A DNA stretch of 64,000 nt from Allodiplogaster sudhausi. Lineage: Eukaryota > Nematoda > Chromadorea > Rhabditida > Diplogasteridae. Shown one piece after another: positions 57,841-64,000 of this stretch. Both the position numbers and the translations under genes were made by a program. Numbering within the stretch: position 1 is the first letter of the stretch; each line of letters starts with the position of its first letter. The notes under the pieces are model-generated. The model had not been told where the DNA came from, did no database searches, and saw only the letters and a program-made list of their open reading frames with translations. Location of the stretch: positions 359,501-423,500 of the forward strand of contig CALZFC010000006.1 of NCBI GenBank assembly GCA_945643635.1, written 5' to 3'.

Positions 57841-58775
57841 TAGAAAGAGGGGAGTCCTGAAAAAAAGTTATTTTATTTCCCTTTTTCCCTTTTTTTAGTT
57901 TTAAAAAGAGCTTTAAAAAAAAGTACAGTAAAAATAAAAATTGCTAAAAAAAAAAACTTTACTCTCCTCAGGTTCGCGCTGATGTCTTGCTCTGCTGCAC
58001 GAACTGCTTCAAATATAACCCCGTCGGAGATGTCATACATAATGCTGGGAAGCAGCTACAGGTTACTCTTTTTAAGAAAAAAATAAGCTGTTTATTATAT
58101 AAAAATTATTTTAAAAATAAATAAGAAGTAAAAATTATTTTAAAAAAAAAATATATATATATATAGAAAATAAGTAAATCGGAGATATGAAATGATGATT
58201 CGAAAGCTTGTTAGAGTGATATCCTTGTCGACTTTTCAGACATACTTCGAGGAGAAGTACCGCCACTTGCCAGAGGAGCCAGTCGAAGAGGTGCACATGG
58301 AGGAAGCGCCGGTTCTGCCGGCAGCGACCGCTGGTGAGGGGCAGTTGACGCAATAATGGGGGGGGGGCAATGATGGATTTTGGAAAAGTACCCCTTTTCT
58401 TGAGGCGATAATGGGACCTCCCATCTCGAAAAGAACCCCTATTTCTGAAAACGTAGGAAAGAAGGGATGCTGCGAAGTGAAGTGGGACCGGAAATGGCGT
58501 GCATAATTAATTTGCATAATTCCATATATTAATTTGCATAATTCCATGTATTAATTTGCATAATTATATATTAATTTGCATAATTGCAGGTTCTTCCGGT
58601 CTTGGCACGATGCCAACGCTGGCTGCTGCCGCTGCCGTCGCTCCTCCTCCTCCTCACATGGCACTGGACGATGACGAGAAGGTCGAGAACTACCTCTTCC
58701 AGGTCCAGAGTGAACAGAGGAGGATGCAGGAGAAGCTAGCCGAGCTGCAGAGGCACACCCAGGTAAGGTGTATGG

Positions 58776-58809
<34 letters not shown>

Positions 58810-58953
58810 TCTCTCTATCGTTACTGTCTATCTCTTTCTCTCTCCTTTTCTCTCTTTCTCTTCTCTCTCCTCTGTCTCTCTCTCTCTCTCTCTCTTTATC
58901 TCTCGTTCTCTTTCTCTTCTCTCTCGTTCTCTTTCTTCCTCTCTTTATCTCTC

Positions 58954-59001
<48 letters not shown>

Positions 59002-61924
59002 CTCTCTTTCTCTTGCTCTCTCTTTCTGTGTCTCTCTTTATTTATCGGCATAAAGACGTGCCTACATTGCAGAGTCTAATGGATCTGAAGTTCGCTCGGA
59101 AAGAGGCCAAGTACGACGGCCGTCCACAGCCGCCAATCCCGGCCGATCTGATGACATGCGTGCAAGCAGCCCTGAAGCCACTGTCTCCGCCCCATCACAT
59201 GCCTGGCTCTTCCTCTCTCCTGCCACCCCTCTCCACGTCGACGCCCTCGACATCCGGAACCATGCTGCACCAGCAGCCGATCATTGTACCGGGCGCAGTC
59301 GCTCAACCAGTGGGCAGACCGAAAGGAAGACCACCAGGCAGCAAGGCGGCCATGTCCAATAGTCACGCCATCAAGGTGAGGGTACAGAAAAAGAAACCCT
59401 ACTTTTCGAGGGGTTTTTGATAATCCATTAGCATGGAAAATGCTGAGAAAATCATGGCGGTTTTTGAGAGGGATTGAGAGAGAGAGAAAGAATCGGGGAA
59501 AGAGATATAGTGAGCAGAGGTCATAGAGTTATATGTGTTCAGGCCAGCGCCTCTCCACCCACGTCGAACGGGCCGCTCTCACCGCGACTTCGCGGTGCTG
59601 CGACAGCGGAGAGAGGAAGGCAGCCGGCGGCGGCCGCGGCGGCAGCAGTGCCAGCCGGTGTCGAAGCACCCCCAGCCAAGCCAGGACGCGGACGCAAGCC
59701 GGGCTCGAAGAACAAGGCAAAGGTTAGGGAGAGAGAGAGAGAGAAACGAGATCGAGAGATTGAGAGAGAGAGATAGAGACAGAGAGAAGGATCTGGAGAG
59801 AGAGAGAGAGAGACAGAGAGAAGATGGAGAGAGAAGGAGGTAGAGAGAGAGAGGAGATACAGAGAGAGAGGAGATAGAGAGAGAAAGAGAGAGGAGATAG
59901 AGAGAGAGAAGGATCTAGAGAGAGAGAAGGATCTAGAGAGAGAGAGAGAAGATGGGGAGAGAGAGAGGAGATAGAGAGAGAGAGAGGAGATAGAGAGAGA
60001 AGGATCTAGAGAGAGAGAGAGGAGGTAGAGATAGAGTAGATAGAGAGAGAGAGAGATAAGGAGTAGAGAGGGAGAGTAGATAGAGAGATGGAGTAGATGG
60101 AGAGAGAGAGAACAGAACATTCAATGAATGGAACAGTGGTTTATCATCCAGTTGTACTGGATGTAGTTGGATGGAAATCAGTGCGGTGTTGGATAAAAAC
60201 GTGGCAATTTTTCCCATAAGTTCCCCACGTAGACTTGTCTATTTTAAAGAAATTAAGAAAAAGAAGAATGCAGAAAAGGGGCCATGATTGCAGGTGGACC
60301 CGACAGAACTGCAGCATCATCAGATGGCTCCTCTGGCAGCGGCCGCAGCTGCCGCCCCTGCTGCCCCTGTGGCGCCCGCGCCCCCACCGGCGCCCGTTCG
60401 CGAGGCCTGGCGAGACGAGTACCAGTTCAACTCGGAGGATGACGCCTCGTCGGCACCCATGTCATACGATGAGAAGAGGCAGCTATCGCTCAACATTAAC
60501 AGACTACCAGGAGAGAAGCTCAGCAGGGTCGTGCAGATCATCGAGGTCAGACAGTGTGGGGGTCTCAGATGCCCGGAGAAGTGGGAGCCATAAAAGGATC
60601 CCCTTTTCCATCACTGGGGGAAAGTGCTCTGAAAGATTAGGGCCATGGAGTAGAGAAAGACGTTGCTTATGCGGGGGAAGCTGTTCACTGAACTTTTAAA
60701 AATTGTTCTTAAATATTGAAGCTCTCCCTTGAAGAGTGTTGATGAACTGTCCCCTTTTCAGGCTCGCGAACCGTTGCACGACTTCAATCCGGAAGAGATC
60801 GAGATCGACTTTGAGATGCTCAAGCCGACAACGCTCAGAGAGTTGGAGGCGTTCGTCGAGGCTAGCCTCAGGAAGCGACCACGCAAGCCGAATAGTGAGT
60901 GGACAGAATGATGAGAGGGGGGGGGGCAGAAGATTGGAAGGGAAGCAGGATTAAGGGAATGTATGAGTCAAGATTGGAGGAAATGATAATGCTGGAGTGG
61001 AACAGAGAAGTAGAGAAATGGAAGTGATGAAGAGAGATTAGAGAGAGAGAGAGAGTGCATGATTGAATTTGCAAGATGCATGGGAGCTTTGCCTATCTGT
61101 ACTCGAATGAGCCCTTGTTAGATTTACTCAAATTTCACGGACCGACCCTGATTTTGAGACCGACCCAGAATCAAACCCCACTCGGAACTCCACTTTTGGC
61201 ATCCGTGCTTTCCTCTCTGCCAAATATTGTCCACTCGCTCCCATCGCTTGCAGTCCCGAAGACAGCGGCAGAGGCAGACGCGAGGAAGCGAGAGCTCGAG
61301 AACCAGATCAAGAAGCTCGGCGGCAATCCACAGGCAGCCGGAGCCAGCGGCAGCAATGCGCATGGCAAGTGCAAGGGATTAAGAGAAGGAGAGAGAGAGA
61401 GAGAGAGAGAGAGTAGGAGGTTAAAATGAACAAGAACAGAGGGAGATAATAGTGAAAGAAGAGAGGGATGAATGGAGGAGAGGAAAAAGAAGAGGGAAGG
61501 TACGGATAAGACAAAGAAAAGAGGGAGAGAATAGTGAAAGAGCGAATGGAAACAAGATTTATGGGAACACGAGAGAAATGAGAGAGCGAGAATATAGGGA
61601 GTATTGTGCAAGATTCCTTCGTTGATCATATCCTTTATGCCTGATTACCTTAATAAAATTAATTGATCCTTCAAAATTTGTAGAGGTTCTGTTGTTCAGG
61701 CATTTAGTTGTAAGTAGGGTTGTGAACTAGAGAATGCCATAAAGTCCTAGTTATTTTTTTCGGCGTGCGAAGCTGAATAAATTTATTATAATTTAGATTT
61801 TATCCTTTCAGAAACCACGGCCGCTGCAGCAACGCGAGCACGTTCTTCTTCGTCAGAATCTTCTTCGTCTGGTTCCTCGTCATCCTCTGGCTCATCGAGT
61901 GATTCCGACTCAGAGTCAGGTTAG
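50557..61924 (+). CDS. bet-1: BET double-bromodomain protein (BRD2/3/4 family)
   Basis: Nuclear acetyl-histone reader. Exons: 50557-50586, 50905-51210, 52395-52487, 52652-52729, 52910-53005, 54730-54849 or 54888-55007, 55289-55598, 56566-56654, 56809-56925, 57027-57188, 57556-57696, 57972-58061, 58240-58333, 58590-58762, 59073-59375, 59543-59722, 60294-60545, 60762-60894, 61254-61364 and 61812-61924. Phases agree throughout (2,991 nt, 996 aa). Order: acidic/Gly-Ala lead; bromodomain 1 (about 125-241; [33 protein letters not shown]); motif B ([11 protein letters not shown], about 395); bromodomain 2 (about 450-560; [18 protein letters not shown]); coiled coil; two AT-hook-like GRPKGRPPG and GRGRKPG; NET domain (about 850-925; [20 protein letters not shown]); Ser-rich acidic tail. 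Introns after 52487 and 61364 use GC donors (CAG|GCAAGG, ATG|GCAAGT). Confidence 0.95.
54730..54849 (+). CDS. bet-1: BET alternative exon A (bromodomain 1 end)
   Basis: 120 nt, phase 0 on both sides, encoding [20 protein letters not shown] and [20 protein letters not shown]. It contains the conserved acetyl-lysine-contacting Asn (CYTYN) but has Tyr-Gly where the family usually has Asp-Asp. Acceptor TATGCAG, donor GTATAC. Confidence 0.85.
54888..55007 (+). CDS. bet-1: BET alternative exon B (bromodomain 1 end)
   Basis: Also 120 nt and phase 0 on both sides, encoding [20 protein letters not shown] and [20 protein letters not shown]. It covers the same helix as exon A (about 12 of 40 residues identical), keeps the Asn and the Asp-Asp pair, and has Phe for the usual Tyr. 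Acceptor GTTGCAG, donor GTATTC. Only 38 nt separate it from exon A. Confidence 0.85.
55640..55760. repeat. About 32-bp tandem repeat in BET intron
   Basis: Three imperfect copies of a unit containing GACCTTAGGGGCACCTTTTG follow the donor at 55599. Confidence 0.85.
57200..57390. repeat. Two-copy repeat of about 90 bp in BET intron
   Basis: CTGGGTTTGGAAATGGGTGG and GGAATCAACACTGG each occur twice in the same order between exons 57188 and 57556. Confidence 0.85.
58773..59035. repeat. (CT)n tract in BET intron
   Basis: About 260 bases of interrupted CT between the exons ending 58762 and starting 59073; a polypyrimidine run leads to the 59072 acceptor. Confidence 0.85.
59728..60110. repeat. (GA)n tract with 30-40 bp sub-repeats in BET intron
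   Basis: GAGA runs punctuated by GGAGATAGAG and GGATCTAGAG. The 193-codon minus-strand frame here is a repeat artefact plus the antisense of exon 59543-59722. Confidence 0.85.
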
Positions 61925-64000
61925 AGGAGATGAAGTCGAGGATACCCAACATGAACGCCCCCCCTTCAGCCCACCCCCCCCCAGCTCCTTTAAAGTTGAA
62001 CATCTATCTCTATTCCTACTACCTCCCTTCTCCAAGTCCTCAAGACCCAAATGAATGGGCTTCTTCTTTATTCTCGGTGTCCTGACCCTGGGGCGATGGA
62101 AAGATGGTGATATGAAACAGAGGACACACGGGAAACGGTGATATGGTGATACGAAGAGGGGGACTGGAAGGAGGGTGGCAGGCAAGTTAGAGAAAGAACC
62201 GGAAACTCTCAGAAACATTCGCTTGTCTCTCCGGATTTACAAAGACTAACAGTTGAAACAAGTGATATACTGTTGGTTGCAATTGTTTTATGTTTTGTCA
62301 AGATGACATACATTTTATTCCCTCTCTTTGGGAGTGATTCATTGATGAGAGACAACCCATGACGGGTATCCTTTTGCGTGAGCAGACTGAGATGGAGAAG
62401 CTCAACCGACCCGACCACTCACCGTCTCGGCGGTGTGAGGAATGACACGAGAAGCAGTACAACCCATCTCCTTCTCTAACTCTCTTGTCTCCCTGAGGCG
62501 GGCCCGGGAGGAAGGCAACCCCACCACCACCAGGCAAGGATGTGGTTGCTGTTGTGAACCCCTTTTCTAACCTATAGAACAGCCACACAAATTTTGCCTG
62601 TTGTTTTTAATTTTTAATCCCAAATTTTAGTCTGCTTCCCCCCATAGGTGTTGTCTGAAAATGATAAATGGAAAAAAGTGGAAAAAATGTATATGCCGTG
62701 CCCTCCTTCCGGGCCCTCCGTCGGTCTCTCTCCCGTTTCCGAGGCTGAAAGGCAGTTTAAAATGACATTGGGGGAAAAGGGGGAGTTTCGGGGGATGAGC
62801 GAATTACGTTTAAGGAAGATTAACTTTCATAAACTGCCTTTCAGCTCTGTGTTTCGTCACTCTTTCTATGTCTCTTCCTTTTTCTTGTTTCTTTATCTTT
62901 CTACATCTTCTTATAATCAGCATTTTGTTTTATCTTCTAATAATAGAGAACCACCTCCTTCTCCTTATGCTCGATAGCTCTTTCTACTATTTTAGCATCA
63001 GATTCTTTTTTTGTCTGCTCTCGATCTCTATTTGATGAGGAATGGTTATCTCATAAGTGGATGGATGTGTATATAGGCCAAGATTTATTCTTGTTCAGTT
63101 TAACCTCCTTGAGAATTAATGTTTTTTTTTTCTCTCCTCGTCTTCTTTTTCTCCTCGTCTCATACGTTTTTAAAGCCAAAATAACAATGGCTACTTATAA
63201 GATGTTCGCGTTTATGTTGTCTATATTGTATTCTGTCCCAAAAGACATTACTCTATTGCTGCCGATGTTTAAGCAAACTTACTTTTCTTGTTTTGTAATC
63301 TTAAAGTGTGGTTTAAAGAAGAAAGCTTACTAATATCCGTATATGTATTTTGTTTCCTTTTTTGCATGCTTAATAATACGTGTTTTCCGTTTATCTATAG
63401 CATCCATGATTGTTCTCTCTCTCTCTCTCACACATTTTTTGCTGAGTGTATTCACGGGTTTGTCGATTTCTTACTCTTCTTTTGTCTCTCTCCATCTCTG
63501 GACTTAAGTTATTCATGCTCACTATTCCATAAGAAACCCTCAACGAATTGGTTTTTCTTTTTCTTTTACCACTCATGACTGTCTTATTTGAGCTTGCATG
63601 GTTTTTTTCTTTGCGAAAGTGCACTCTGTTCATTAAGTACTCTTGTAATATTTTGCATTGCCCATATTTGGAGCTTGTATTTATGCCAGTATCCATATTG
63701 TCTTTGTCGAGGCATTAGTTATGAAAAGAAATATTACGATTGTACTACTATTAAGGAAGAAAACATTTCTATGCCTAATTATAACACAGAAAAGACGATT
63801 TTTATATTCATTGTATGCTATGCGAGACAGTTGTATTCGTTATTATTAATAACAAGCCAATATAAATAAGCTGGCAGGAATGCTATTTTCTTTTTAAACA
63901 TTGTAATGCATAGTAAAGCCGGAGAGACAAGCAAGTGTGTGTTTGGTGGGGGCGGTTGTGGAGGAGGGGGGAAATGTGTTCTACTTTTATCAAGGCGAGA
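61925..64000. other. BET 3' flank, no further gene supported
   Basis: Probably contains the BET 3' UTR; no exact AATAAA was found in the stretch. 62744-62759 and 62830-62845 are perfect 16-bp inverted repeats (GCTGAAAGGCAGTTTA) 70 bases apart. From 62850 the sequence is T-rich on the plus strand; its open frames are hydrophobic and look accidental. Confidence 0.45.

Noticed and set aside
59539..60120. 193-codon minus-strand frame
   Set aside because: Repeat translation joined to the antisense of a BET exon.
62648..63869. Small hydrophobic frames after the BET gene
   Set aside because: T-rich sequence in a likely 3' UTR or spacer; no consistent gene structure.

Overview
This looks like one contig of a compact-intron invertebrate nuclear genome, most likely a nematode, though this rests on gene structure alone. 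Introns are short (down to 38 nt), acceptors are mostly TTTCAG or TTTTAG, base composition is AT-rich with GC-rich exons, and the ATP synthase b protein has the long protostome-type C-terminus. No rRNA, tRNA, CRISPR or spliced-leader gene was seen. Long (CT)n/(GA)n tracts run through introns and spac­ers; most of the long Ser/Leu, Arg/Glu open frames they create are artefacts.

Right half (about 37-62 kb), three well-supported host genes. On the minus strand, a mitochondrial ATP synthase subunit b gene (9 exons, 308 aa) lies downstream of a RuvB-like 2/reptin gene (13 exons, 449 aa); both models close exactly in phase. Divergently, on the plus strand, lies a BET double-bromodomain gene (20 coding exons used per transcript, 996 aa). 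Its first bromodomain has two adjacent, equal-length (120 nt), phase-0 versions of the same exon, 38 nt apart, which looks like a mutually exclusive pair. The BET gene also has two phase-consistent GC-AG introns.

Middle (about 21-34 kb), repeat-rich but genic. A plus-strand chain of phase-0 exons runs in frame into a complete hAT transposase (21.7-25.1 kb). It is followed by an unrecognised acidic-to-coiled-coil gene (25.8-30.1 kb), minus-strand exons of a CAF-1 large-subunit (CHAF1A) homologue (31.2-33.5 kb), and the 3' end of another unrecognised plus-strand gene (33.8-34.2 kb). BET, RUVBL2 and CHAF1A are all chromatin factors, so the window is a chromatin-gene neighbourhood, perhaps by chance.

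Left third (0-21 kb), a graveyard and workshop of duplications. It has dispersed repeat copies, a long imperfect palindrome (1.27-4.28 kb), a perfect 30-bp hairpin, a P450 fragment, a 52-bp copy of an ATP synthase b exon, and an inverted copy of exons from the 26-27.6 kb gene. A copy of the 33.8 kb exon is split by a 3,042-bp terminal-inverted-repeat element (8855-11896). That element makes a CAG target duplication and carries gene-like exons, including decayed glutathione-synthetase pieces. A young 1.65-kb tandem duplication fills 18.26-21.57 kb. A 755-bp MITE with TA target site sits at 34.99-35.75 kb.

Gene models were derived by hand from splice sites, phase and protein similarity recalled from known families; no search was run.
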